From: Gammaproteobacteria bacterium
Lineage (GTDB): Bacteria > Pseudomonadota > Gammaproteobacteria > Pseudomonadales > Pseudohongiellaceae
NCBI GenBank assembly: GCA_012960305.1
Contig: DUBM01000013.1
Location: 1-64,000 of the forward strand
Length of the DNA stretch: 64,000 nucleotides
Direction of reading: 5' to 3'
Position 1 is the stretch's first letter, and the number at the start of each line of letters is the position of its first letter. A program made the position numbers and the translations under genes. The notes beneath the pieces were generated by a model that saw only the letters and a list, made by a program, of their open reading frames with translations, did not search any database and had not been told where the DNA came from. This document shows, in pieces, positions 8,250-16,603 of this stretch.

Positions 8250-9716
8250 GTGGACCGTCCAAGCATAGATGATTATTTTGGTGACTGGAAACAGCGAGAA
8301 GCACTAGTACAGGAAATGATCCCGGTAATAGGGCGATTATTCAGCCAAAGAAATGTCGCCATTTATATTTACGGTCGTCCTCTGCATAATCGTTCTGTTA
8401 CTTTTATCATGAAGTCACATCGATTCGTGCGCCAAATTGAACGAAACGAAATGTCCGAATTCGAGACCTATCCGGTATTGATGGCGGTGGCAAAGTTGGA
8501 CCTTTGGCATTCTCAAATTGACCTCGGAAAGCTCACTGTCAGCTTCATGGAGCAGCTAGAAAGTAAAGGGGCAGATGCTCAAGATGTCGATACTTTCGCC
8601 GTCGAGGAACTAGATTATCTTGCTGGCGTTTCTGAAGCGCCAATTAAAAAACCTCAAGACGTTGTGCTTTATGGATTTGGTAGGATTGGCCGACTAATGG
8701 CTCGTTTGCTGATAGAGCGGACCAGTACTCCAGATATCATGAGATTGCGAGCTATTGTAGTGCGCCCTGGCCAGGTAGGGGATCTACAAAAGCGAGCGAG
8801 CTTATTTACCTCTGACTCCGTTCATGGTGCTTTTCAAGGTACTCTGCGAGTAGATGAAGAAAATAATTGCTTGATCGCAAATGGTAATGTGCTGAAAGTT
8901 ATTTACGCCAATAGCCCGGAAGAAATTGATTACACGAAGTATGGGATTGATGATGCGCTGATTATTGATAATACCGGAAAGTGGAGAGATGAGGCAGGGC
9001 TGTCGCTGCACCTTCAATCAAATGGTGCGGGGAAGGTTCTATTAACGGCCCCAGGTAAAGGGGATCTAAAAAATATTGTCTACGGTATTAATGATGATCA
9101 AATGAATAGCGATGATAAAATTGTTACCGCAGCCTCATGCACTACAAATGCGATTGCCCCGGTTTTAAAAGTTGTAAATGACAAGTTTGGTATCTGTAAT
9201 GGGCATGTTGAAACAGTTCACGCCTACACCAATGACCAAAATCTTATCGACAACTATCATAAAGGTAGTCGACGTGGTCGCAGTGCAGCGCTCAACATGG
9301 TGCTTACTGAAACTGGAGCAGCAAAAGCGGTAGTTAAGGCGATTCCAGAACTAGAAGGAAAACTTACCGGAAACGCAATTCGAGTTCCGATCCCCAATGT
9401 TTCTATGGCAATCATGAACCTCACGCTTGAAAGGGAAACTAGTAAAGAAGAGCTTAATGAGTACCTGCGAGACATAGCACTTCATTCAAAATTGCAAGAT
9501 CAAATTAGTTACACTGAATCAGCAGATGCTGTTTCCAGTGATTTCGTTGGAACCCGAGAGGCTGGCATCGTTGACTCCAATGCTACTATCGTCAATGGTA
9601 GAAATTGCGTGTTGTATTTATGGTACGACAATGAATTTGGCTACTGCTGCCAAGTTGGGCGTATGGTATATAAAATGGCTGGTGTCAATTTGAGACAATA
9701 CCCCTTGGAAGAATGA
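8250..9716 (+). CDS. gap: Glyceraldehyde-3-phosphate dehydrogenase, long form
   Basis: 488 residues, about 150 longer than the classic enzyme. Residues about 135-480 hold the standard fold: GFGRIGR NAD-binding loop (about 142-148), catalytic Cys297 within ASCTTNA, and the conserved WYDNEFGY near the C terminus. The first ~130 residues are an additional domain of unknown role, typical of the long Gap proteins of Pseudomonas and relatives. The reaction is NAD-linked phosphorylating oxidation of glyceraldehyde-3-phosphate in central carbon metabolism. The GTG start has AAGGAG 6 bases upstream and is preceded by a good promoter. In pseudomonads this gene also neighbours mfd. apbE follows after 99 bases. 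Confidence 0.93.
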   Translation: MDRPSIDDYFGDWKQREALVQEMIPVIGRLFSQRNVAIYIYGRPLHNRSVTFIMKSHRFVRQIERNEMSEFETYPVLMAVAKLDLWHSQIDLGKLTVSFMEQLESKGADAQDVDTFAVEELDYLAGVSEAPIKKPQDVVLYGFGRIGRLMARLLIERTSTPDIMRLRAIVVRPGQVGDLQKRASLFTSDSVHGAFQGTLRVDEENNCLIANGNVLKVIYANSPEEIDYTKYGIDDALIIDNTGKWRDEAGLSLHLQSNGAGKVLLTAPGKGDLKNIVYGINDDQMNSDDKIVTAASCTTNAIAPVLKVVNDKFGICNGHVETVHAYTNDQNLIDNYHKGSRRGRSAALNMVLTETGAAKAVVKAIPELEGKLTGNAIRVPIPNVSMAIMNLTLERETSKEELNEYLRDIALHSKLQDQISYTESADAVSSDFVGTREAGIVDSNATIVNGRNCVLYLWYDNEFGYCCQVGRMVYKMAGVNLRQYPLEE

Positions 9717-9724
9717 TTTGACTT

Positions 9725-9739
9725 TGAACAATATGTTCA
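9725..9739. repeat. Short perfect palindrome after gap
   Basis: TGAACA and TGTTCA are separated by 3 bases just after the gap stop codon. No T run follows on either side, so it is not a standard terminator. It could be an operator for apbE or chance. Confidence 0.3.
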
Positions 9740-9815
9740 GTCACTAGATTGCGATTGCTTACTTTGATTGATTCCAACTAGCAGACTAGGTTATTAGCTT
9801 CTCCGGCGAAACCAT

Positions 9816-10874
9816 ATGAGAAATTTATTGCGCCACCACAGTTTTTCCGTTTTGTTGTTCCTTGTGTTCGTTGGGATTGTATTTTCATATGCTGATGATG
9901 AGTTTGAATTAATTGAACTATCTGGATTCACGATGGGTACTTCGTACAATGTTCAATTGGTCGAAATGCCGGTTGATATGTCACAGGAACAAATAGCCCT
10001 TCAAGTTTCAGAGATTCTCGAAGAGTTGGATAAGGGTATTTTTTCTACCTATACAGTGGCGTCAGAACTGTCCAGATTAAATCGGTACGAAGTAAATTTA
10101 CCTTTTACTGCGTCTCGCGAAATGATCGAAGTTCTCTCTGAGGCACAGGACGTTGGCCAGCTATCCAACGGCGCTTTTGATGTAACCGTTGGTCCATTAG
10201 TTAATCTTTGGGGGTTTGGTCCTTCAATAAGTGGCGACTTTGACGCGGTGCCGGAGCAGGATGCCTTAGACGAGGCGCTGAGAAAAGTTGGTTATCAGCA
10301 TATTGAAATCGATAAGGTTAATTTAGAAATTGTGAAGCTCTCTGAGATATCAATTGATTTGTCAGGCATCGCAAAGGGTTATGCAGTAGACGAATTAGCG
10401 GTTTACTTTGATGGTATGGGTGTAGATAACTACTTTCTCGAAATTGGTGGCGAATTAAAAATCAAAGGATACAAGCCGGGAAGGATAAGTTGGGTGCCTG
10501 CGATAGAAGCGCCGCACGATACTGAAGCCCAAGTGTACGAGGTGTTTTATACCAAGGGTGAGTCAATAGCCGTCGCTGGCTCCGGAGACTACAGAAACTA
10601 TTTTGAAGAGGGTGGGGTTCGTTACTCACATGAAATTGATCCCCGCACCGGCAGGCCAATCTCTCATACTTTAGCCGCCGCTTATGTCATAGACGAGTCA
10701 GCTGCTAGAGCGGATGCTCTAGCGACTGCGTTTATGATTTTAGGATTGGAGAAGTCGATCGAATTAGCGACGCGCGAAAACCAGGCGGCTTATTTCATTT
10801 TCGACGATGGTGATAATGGATTCTCTGCATCGATCACAGCAGAATTCAATCACTTCCTCGAAGCCCCGCGATGA
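9816..10874 (+). CDS. apbE: FAD:protein FMN transferase
   Basis: 352 residues, usual length. ApbE attaches FMN covalently to threonine in NqrB/NqrC, RnfD/RnfG and related periplasmic flavoproteins. An N-terminal signal peptide (about 1-27) is seen, without a lipobox cysteine. Family marks: GFTMGTSYNV near 38-47, SIDLSGIAKGYAVD near 183-196, EIGGELKIKG near 210, and GSGDYRNYFEEG followed by HEIDPRTGRP near 255-280 (metal/FAD site). In pseudomonads apbE follows nqrF; here it follows gap and no nqr genes are present, so its substrate is not evident in this window. Confidence 0.93.
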   Translation: MRNLLRHHSFSVLLFLVFVGIVFSYADDEFELIELSGFTMGTSYNVQLVEMPVDMSQEQIALQVSEILEELDKGIFSTYTVASELSRLNRYEVNLPFTASREMIEVLSEAQDVGQLSNGAFDVTVGPLVNLWGFGPSISGDFDAVPEQDALDEALRKVGYQHIEIDKVNLEIVKLSEISIDLSGIAKGYAVDELAVYFDGMGVDNYFLEIGGELKIKGYKPGRISWVPAIEAPHDTEAQVYEVFYTKGESIAVAGSGDYRNYFEEGGVRYSHEIDPRTGRPISHTLAAAYVIDESAARADALATAFMILGLEKSIELATRENQAAYFIFDDGDNGFSASITAEFNHFLEAPR

Positions 10875-11767
10875 GTGCTAGAAAACTGCCACCTTCTCAC
10901 GTTTAGTTAATCGAACTAGGCTAGGCTTAAGCTAATTCTTCATTTCAAGATGTTGGATATTATTAGAATTCATTACTTTTGCAATCATGAGGTAGAGCGC
11001 TCCGACCAGTTTGGTAAATTACTTCCTCATCACGGCTTTCAACTATTCGACTCTGTTAGAAGCTCATCGGAAAGCAACATTAAATGGCTTTGCCGCGTTT
11101 TCTATCTGTTCAATTTTGATCATAAAATAGCTAAATTCAAAGCACGTTTAGTCGGCGAGCAAGGGAAGTTAATATGAAGAGCTTAAACTTGTAAATAATC
11201 AGTGTGCAAGAGGCCTCTCGTCCACAAAACACTTGCTATCGCGATCTGTTATGTGTAAATTTCCATCCGCCGTGAGCGGTGGAGAATGGGGCTTTTCCGC
11301 TACTCTGAAAGCAGCTGTGAATGTTACAAGAACACGCTGTTCAAACAGGACTTGCACGATTAAGTTAAAGATAGCCCGGATACTAAGTGCAAGAGTTGCT
11401 AACTGCAGATGAGTTGACAGCAATTGTTCAAATTGACGCGTATCTGCGCCGATTGCGCGGAGTGGATTTTCTTAATGGGAAGTGACGGGCAGTTCTTGGC
11501 ATTCTTTGCCAACGAGCATAATCGATTAGCTGATTATGCCGATGGCCTCACTGCCCCTGAAAGTTACAAGAGTTGGTTGTTTTTCCTCGCAGTCAAGGTG
11601 TCGAATCCCGAATCTGAATAAGTTGAGACTCTAGAGTTAGCTTCTGGGGTCGTTAGTCTTTGTGAAGTAAGAAGCTATGCGCCGGTTTTGCCGGAGTGGT
11701 CTAGCATTAGGCATAGGATATTGCACAAAGTTCGAAATTGTTAAGTGTGGTGGTCGGAGTTTAGAGC
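10875..11767. other. 893-base stretch without recognisable gene
   Basis: Between apbE and nuoA. Several short open frames exist on both strands (for example about 11424-11621 plus and 11199-11423 minus), none with a convincing ribosome binding site or known family. Around 11385-11620 two plus-strand frames read protein-like for short lengths, which could be eroded coding sequence but has no match I recognise. The nuo promoter should lie here; no clear sigma-70 pair was found. Confidence 0.35.
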
Positions 11768-12217
11768 TTGGAATTATCAAACGAGTTTTTAGAAGGGCTA
11801 AGACCGTTCCTTTTCTATTCTGCAGCGGTGCTGGCGGTTGTTATCACGATGCTGGGCCTGTCCTTCTTTCTGGGTCAGAGAGTTTCGAGACCCGATAAAG
11901 ATCTGCCTTTTGAGTCCGGCATCGTTTCCGTTGGCTCGGCTCAGTTTCGTATATCTGTTCATTTTTATCTTACAGCAATACTTTTTATCATCTTCGACCT
12001 CGAAGTGGTGTTCTTGTTCGCCTGGGCCGTAGCCGTTCGCGAAGCAGGCTGGCTAGGATTTATCGAAATAAGCGTCTTCATTTTTATATTGATTGTTGCG
12101 CTGTTTTATTTATGGAGAATTGGTGCTCTCGATTGGCGTACTCAGACCCAAAAACGTCAATTAGCAAACTTTGTCGGACCGGGTGGTGTAACTAATAAGA
12201 AGGAATTCAAGCTATGA
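11768..12217 (+). CDS. nuoA: NADH-quinone oxidoreductase subunit A
   Basis: 149 residues, small membrane subunit of complex I lining the quinone/proton-coupling junction with NuoH and NuoJ. Three membrane segments are visible (about 13-35, 65-90, 95-120). The loop FESGI near 46, following the LPFESG motif, is the conserved subunit A signature. The start is TTG, chosen because GGAG stands 8 bases upstream and no in-frame ATG precedes the first helix. The first gene of nuoA-N; its stop overlaps the nuoB start (ATGA). Confidence 0.93.
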   Translation: MELSNEFLEGLRPFLFYSAAVLAVVITMLGLSFFLGQRVSRPDKDLPFESGIVSVGSAQFRISVHFYLTAILFIIFDLEVVFLFAWAVAVREAGWLGFIEISVFIFILIVALFYLWRIGALDWRTQTQKRQLANFVGPGGVTNKKEFKL

Positions 12218-12855
12218 ATTGGGAATTACAAGCTGCAGATGAGGCGTCATCGACAAAACCGGGTGGTAGCCAGTTCGATGACTTCATACGCCGCAATGTA
12301 GTTATGACCAATTTAGAAGATATGGTGGCTTGGGGTCGAAAGAATTCTATCTGGCCCTTTAATTTTGGGCTTTCTTGCTGCTATGTCGAAATGGCTACTG
12401 CATTTACCTCACGTCATGATATAGCGAGATTTGGTGCTGAAGTTATCCGCGGCACGCCGCGGCAGGCGGATATGATAGTTATTGCAGGGACTGTATTTCG
12501 AAAGATGGCTCCTGTGGTGAAGTTGCTTTATGACCAATTACTAGAGCCCAAGTGGGTGATATCCATGGGTTCTTGTGCTAATTCAGGTGGAATGTACGAT
12601 ATTTATTCTGTGGTGCAAGGTGTAGATAAGTTTTTACCAGTAGATGTTTATGTCTCTGGTTGCCCGCCGCGGCCTGAAGCATTACTCCAAGGCTTAATCT
12701 TGTTACAAGAGTCTATTGGTCGAGAAAGGCGCCCCTTAAGTTGGGTAATAAATGATCAGGGCATTATCCAGAAAGAAGCACATCCAGTTCAGCGTGAGGT
12801 TCGCCATGTTGAGAGGATAGCAGCGACTGAGCTTCGCTCACCAGATGATGTTTAA
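12214..12855 (+). CDS. nuoB: NADH-quinone oxidoreductase subunit B
   Basis: 213 residues. It carries iron-sulfur cluster N2, the last electron carrier before quinone. The ligand motif SCCYVEM is seen at about 53-59, GSCAN near 116 and [12 protein letters not shown] near 148, giving the four cysteines. The ATG overlaps the nuoA stop. The C-terminal ~35 residues are longer and polar. A 47-base gap separates it from nuoCD. Confidence 0.97.
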   Translation: MNWELQAADEASSTKPGGSQFDDFIRRNVVMTNLEDMVAWGRKNSIWPFNFGLSCCYVEMATAFTSRHDIARFGAEVIRGTPRQADMIVIAGTVFRKMAPVVKLLYDQLLEPKWVISMGSCANSGGMYDIYSVVQGVDKFLPVDVYVSGCPPRPEALLQGLILLQESIGRERRPLSWVINDQGIIQKEAHPVQREVRHVERIAATELRSPDDV

Positions 12856-12902
12856 CCTTAAAAAACAATTAGCTATAATATTTATTTAAAGTAATATATA
12901 AA

Positions 12903-14681
12903 ATGCAAGCTGCGAAAACTGAAATTCAGTTAGACCCTCAAGCAGAAACGCTGATGTCTAGGCTGCGCCAGGATTTCGGCGAACGAGTGCTTGCAGAGCA
13001 GCTAACTTGTGATGGAATTCCGACCGTATGGGTCGATCGTCAGCATATTCAGGGGCTGTTACAGAGTCTAAAAAATGAAACACAGCCTAAATTCGAGATG
13101 CTATTCGATATCACGGCGATTGATGAGCGGTTAAGAAGCAATCGAGATGGTCAGCCGCTCAGCGAGTTTACAGTGGTTTACCACCTTATGTCCTTTACGG
13201 GAAATTGCGATATTCGGGTCAAAGTGCCATTAAAGGATCGTGACTTGAGTCTTCCCACCATCGTAGATATTTGGCCAAATGCGAATTGGTACGAGCGGGA
13301 AACCTGGGACATGTTCGGCATCCAGTTCGATGGACATCCAAATTTATACCGAATAGTGCTTCCGCCTACGTGGAAAGGGCATGCGCTGCGCAAGGAGCAC
13401 CCAGCTCGAGCTACTGAAATGGAACCTTTTTCACTGGATCAAGAAGCCGGTGATATCGAACAGGAGGCGCTAAAGTTCAATCCCGAAGAATGGGGCATGC
13501 AGCGAGAATCTGAAAATTCTGAATTTATGTTCTTAAATCTTGGGCCAAACCACCCAAGTGTCCATGGTGCTTTTCGCATAGCTTTGCAGCTGGACGGTGA
13601 AATCCTTGTTGATGCTGTGCCCGATATTGGATATCACCATCGTGGTGCTGAGAAGATGGGTGAGCGTCAATCTTGGCACACTTTTATTCCTTACACAGAC
13701 CGAATCGACTATCTGGGTGGGGTGCTGAATAACCTGCCGTATGTGATGGCCGTCGAGAAAATGGCTGGCATTCAAGTGCCTGAGCGGGTGAAAGTTATAC
13801 GCATCATGCTCTCTGAGATGTTCCGAATTTGTAGTCATTTGCTGTTCTATGGGACTTTCGCTCAGGACGTCGGCCAGCTCTCACCAATTTTTTACATGTT
13901 TGTTGAGCGTGAGCGCATCTTTAATATTATTGAATCAATTTGCGGTGCGCGCATGCATCCTGGTTGGTTTCGTATTGGCGGCGTTGCTCAAGACCTTCCA
14001 AATGGCTGGGAAACTCGCGTTCAAGATATTCTAGATTTCATGCCGGCTCGTTTGGATGAATATGACAGCATGGTAATGAATAACGGTATTCTTAAACGAA
14101 GAACACAAGGCATTGGAGCCTATGACACTCAAACAGCTTTTGATTGGGGTGTTACAGGAGCTGGACTCCGAGCTACTGGTCTTGAATGGGATTTTAGAAA
14201 GCAACGACCTTACAGTGGTTACGAGAACTTTGAGTTCGATGTACCGATAGCGGTGAATGGTGATTGTTATGATCGCTGTGCAGTGCGTGTTGAAGAAATG
14301 CGGCAGAGCCTACGTATAATTAAGCAATGTTTGGATAATATGCCGTCTGGGCACTATAAATCTGACCATCCTCTTACTACACCTCCCCGTAAAGAAAATA
14401 CTATGCAAGATATTGAGACTTTAATTAACCATTTTTTGAGTGTTAGTTGGGGTCCGGTTATTCCTCCAAACGAAGTTACTGTTGCCGTAGAAGCCACGAA
14501 GGGGATCAATAGCTACTATTTGGTGAGTGATGGAAGTACTAATTCATATCGAACCAGAATAAGAACACCTTCTTTCGCTCACTTACAGATGATTCCAACT
14601 ATGAGCCGCGGATTTATGGTGCCTGATTTGATAGCAATTATTGCCAGTATCGATTTCGTAATGGCAGATGTTGATCGATGA
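12903..14681 (+). CDS. nuoCD: NADH-quinone oxidoreductase fused subunit C/D
   Basis: 592 residues, a fusion of the 30-kDa (about 1-190) and 49-kDa (about 200-592) subunits as in E. coli. The C part has [10 protein letters not shown] with the following HP motif; the D part starts at [12 protein letters not shown] and ends DPVMADVDR-like (FVMADVDR), with the quinone-pocket HHRG block near 240. The join is continuous with no stop or frameshift. The fusion is the normal arrangement in Gammaproteobacteria. A possible weak Shine-Dalgarno sequence precedes the ATG in an AT-rich gap. Confidence 0.97.
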   Translation: MQAAKTEIQLDPQAETLMSRLRQDFGERVLAEQLTCDGIPTVWVDRQHIQGLLQSLKNETQPKFEMLFDITAIDERLRSNRDGQPLSEFTVVYHLMSFTGNCDIRVKVPLKDRDLSLPTIVDIWPNANWYERETWDMFGIQFDGHPNLYRIVLPPTWKGHALRKEHPARATEMEPFSLDQEAGDIEQEALKFNPEEWGMQRESENSEFMFLNLGPNHPSVHGAFRIALQLDGEILVDAVPDIGYHHRGAEKMGERQSWHTFIPYTDRIDYLGGVLNNLPYVMAVEKMAGIQVPERVKVIRIMLSEMFRICSHLLFYGTFAQDVGQLSPIFYMFVERERIFNIIESICGARMHPGWFRIGGVAQDLPNGWETRVQDILDFMPARLDEYDSMVMNNGILKRRTQGIGAYDTQTAFDWGVTGAGLRATGLEWDFRKQRPYSGYENFEFDVPIAVNGDCYDRCAVRVEEMRQSLRIIKQCLDNMPSGHYKSDHPLTTPPRKENTMQDIETLINHFLSVSWGPVIPPNEVTVAVEATKGINSYYLVSDGSTNSYRTRIRTPSFAHLQMIPTMSRGFMVPDLIAIIASIDFVMADVDR

Positions 14682-14694
14682 GTATTGAAACAAA

Positions 14695-15207
14695 ATGAGC
14701 AAAAATGTCATAGCTAGTTCAGCAGTACGCGCTAGGAAATTAAGCGCGGATGAGATCGCTGAAATAGAACATGAAATGAAACTGTATCCAGACAAACGGG
14801 CTGTGGGTCTGGAAGCGCTAAAGATTGTGCAAAAGCATCAAGGCTGGGTATCTGATGAAAGTCTTTTAGCCATAGCCAAGTATCTTAATATACCTATAGC
14901 TGATCTGGAGGGCGTGGCGACTTTTTTTAATCTGGTCTATCGCCACCCAGTTGGCAAAAACGTCATCTTGTTTTGCAATAGTGTTAGCTGCTGGATCATG
15001 GGCTGCGATGGCTTGCGCGAGCATATAAAGAAAGAAGTTGGCATCGATTTCGGGGAGACCAGTGAAGATGATGAATTTACAATGATCCCTGTACCTTGTT
15101 TGGGTGATTGTGATCGAGCGCCAGTAATGATGGTGGGTTCTGACTTGCATCGAAATTTAACATCAGAAAAAATTGACCAGATAATTTCTAGATATCGTAA
15201 TAAGTAA
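14695..15207 (+). CDS. nuoE: NADH-quinone oxidoreductase subunit E
   Basis: 170 residues, thioredoxin-like subunit with the N1a [2Fe-2S] cluster. The four ligands are seen as CNSVSC (C-x4-C, near residue 98-103) and CLGDC (C-x3-C, near 139-143). WVSDE and GVATFYN-like (GVATFFNLVYR) blocks are conserved. Thirteen bases after nuoCD, 72 before nuoF. Confidence 0.96.
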   Translation: MSKNVIASSAVRARKLSADEIAEIEHEMKLYPDKRAVGLEALKIVQKHQGWVSDESLLAIAKYLNIPIADLEGVATFFNLVYRHPVGKNVILFCNSVSCWIMGCDGLREHIKKEVGIDFGETSEDDEFTMIPVPCLGDCDRAPVMMVGSDLHRNLTSEKIDQIISRYRNK

Positions 15208-15279
15208 ATTTACAAATATTTAAAACGTTAAGCTTAAGACATTTAGTTTAAGAAACTTAAAAGGTAAGTAGAAAAGAAA

Positions 15280-16560
15280 GTGGTAAATAACCCCCTAACA
15301 AAAAACATCGACATGTCACGTCCGCCTAAAGACATCGCCGCCTATGAGGCTGCAGATGGTTATCAAAGTATTCAGGAGATCGCAAAAGGCCATGCTCCTG
15401 ATGATGTTTTACAATTGGTTAAAGATTCTGGTTTAAAAGGAAGGGGTGGCGCTGGATTCCCAACTGGCTTGAAGTGGAGTTTTGTCCCTCAAGGTGAAAA
15501 TACACCGGCCCAAAAGTACTTAGTAGTAAATGCCGATGAAATGGAGCCAGGTACATTTAAAGATCGCTTGCTGATGGAGGGTGATCCACACCTTTTGCTT
15601 GAAGGTATGATCATCGCAGCTTATGCGATAAGAGCGAGCAAGGCTTACATATTTCTTCGTGGCGAATATACAGTTTCAGAGCAGGCGCTAAACATAGCTA
15701 TAAAAGAAGCTTACGAACGCGGGTTTTTAGGGAAGAATATTCTTGGAACTGGTTTTGATCTAGATATCATTTTACACACCAGTGCCGGTCGTTATATCTG
15801 CGGCGAAGAAACAGCCTTACTTAATGCGCTAGAAGGTAAACGAGCGAACCCTAGGGCAAAGCCGCCGTTTCCCCAGGTAAGTGGTCTATGGGGTAAGCCA
15901 ACAATTGTTAACAATGTGGAAACCATTTGTAATTTACCAGGGATACTTACTTATGGGATCGAATGGTATCAGAGCTTAACTAAGGGGGCTGATCACGGAA
16001 CCAAATTATTCGGTGTAAGTGGCAAGGTTAAGAACCCGGGTTGCTGGGAGCTTCCTTTGGGCACACCAATACGAGATCTTATAGAAGGCCATGCCCAAGG
16101 TATGCAGAATGGATTGGAGCTGCGGGCATTTTTGCCAGGTGGCGGCTCGACAGACTTTATGTCACCTGAACATCTCGACCTTAAGTTGGATTATGGTGAG
16201 ATCGCCAAAGCTGGCAGTCGGCTCGCAACCGGCACTATGATAATTTTGGATGACAAGACATGTCCAGTTGGCATGATAGGTAATTTAATGAGATTTTTTT
16301 CTCACGAATCTTGTGGGTTCTGCACTCCATGTCGAGATGGTTTACCTTGGGTTGATGAAATTTTTCAGGGCTTTGAAAATGGCTTTGGCAATGAAAAAGA
16401 CTTACAAATATTACATGAGCATGTTGATTACTTAGGGCCTGGTCGCACATTTTGCGCGTTAGCGCCCGGGGCAACCGCGCCACTTGGCAGTGGGTTAAAA
16501 CTATTTAAAGAAGATTTTGAGCGGCATATTATAGAGAAGCGCTGCCCTTATAAGCTTTGA
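15280..16560 (+). CDS. nuoF: NADH-quinone oxidoreductase subunit F
   Basis: 426 residues, the NADH- and FMN-binding subunit with cluster N3. Seen: GLKGRGGAGFPTG (glycine-rich NADH/FMN region, about 50-62), AGRYICGEETALLNALEG near 169-186, and the cluster motif ESCGFCTPCRDG near 345-356 with a further Cys near 393. The start is GTG; a second in-frame Met lies 12 codons later. The N terminus is shorter than in E. coli. Confidence 0.96.
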   Translation: MVNNPLTKNIDMSRPPKDIAAYEAADGYQSIQEIAKGHAPDDVLQLVKDSGLKGRGGAGFPTGLKWSFVPQGENTPAQKYLVVNADEMEPGTFKDRLLMEGDPHLLLEGMIIAAYAIRASKAYIFLRGEYTVSEQALNIAIKEAYERGFLGKNILGTGFDLDIILHTSAGRYICGEETALLNALEGKRANPRAKPPFPQVSGLWGKPTIVNNVETICNLPGILTYGIEWYQSLTKGADHGTKLFGVSGKVKNPGCWELPLGTPIRDLIEGHAQGMQNGLELRAFLPGGGSTDFMSPEHLDLKLDYGEIAKAGSRLATGTMIILDDKTCPVGMIGNLMRFFSHESCGFCTPCRDGLPWVDEIFQGFENGFGNEKDLQILHEHVDYLGPGRTFCALAPGATAPLGSGLKLFKEDFERHIIEKRCPYKL

Positions 16561-16603
16561 GCTAACTACTAATTAGGGCCGCATAACCGATTTGGAGTTT
16601 TAA

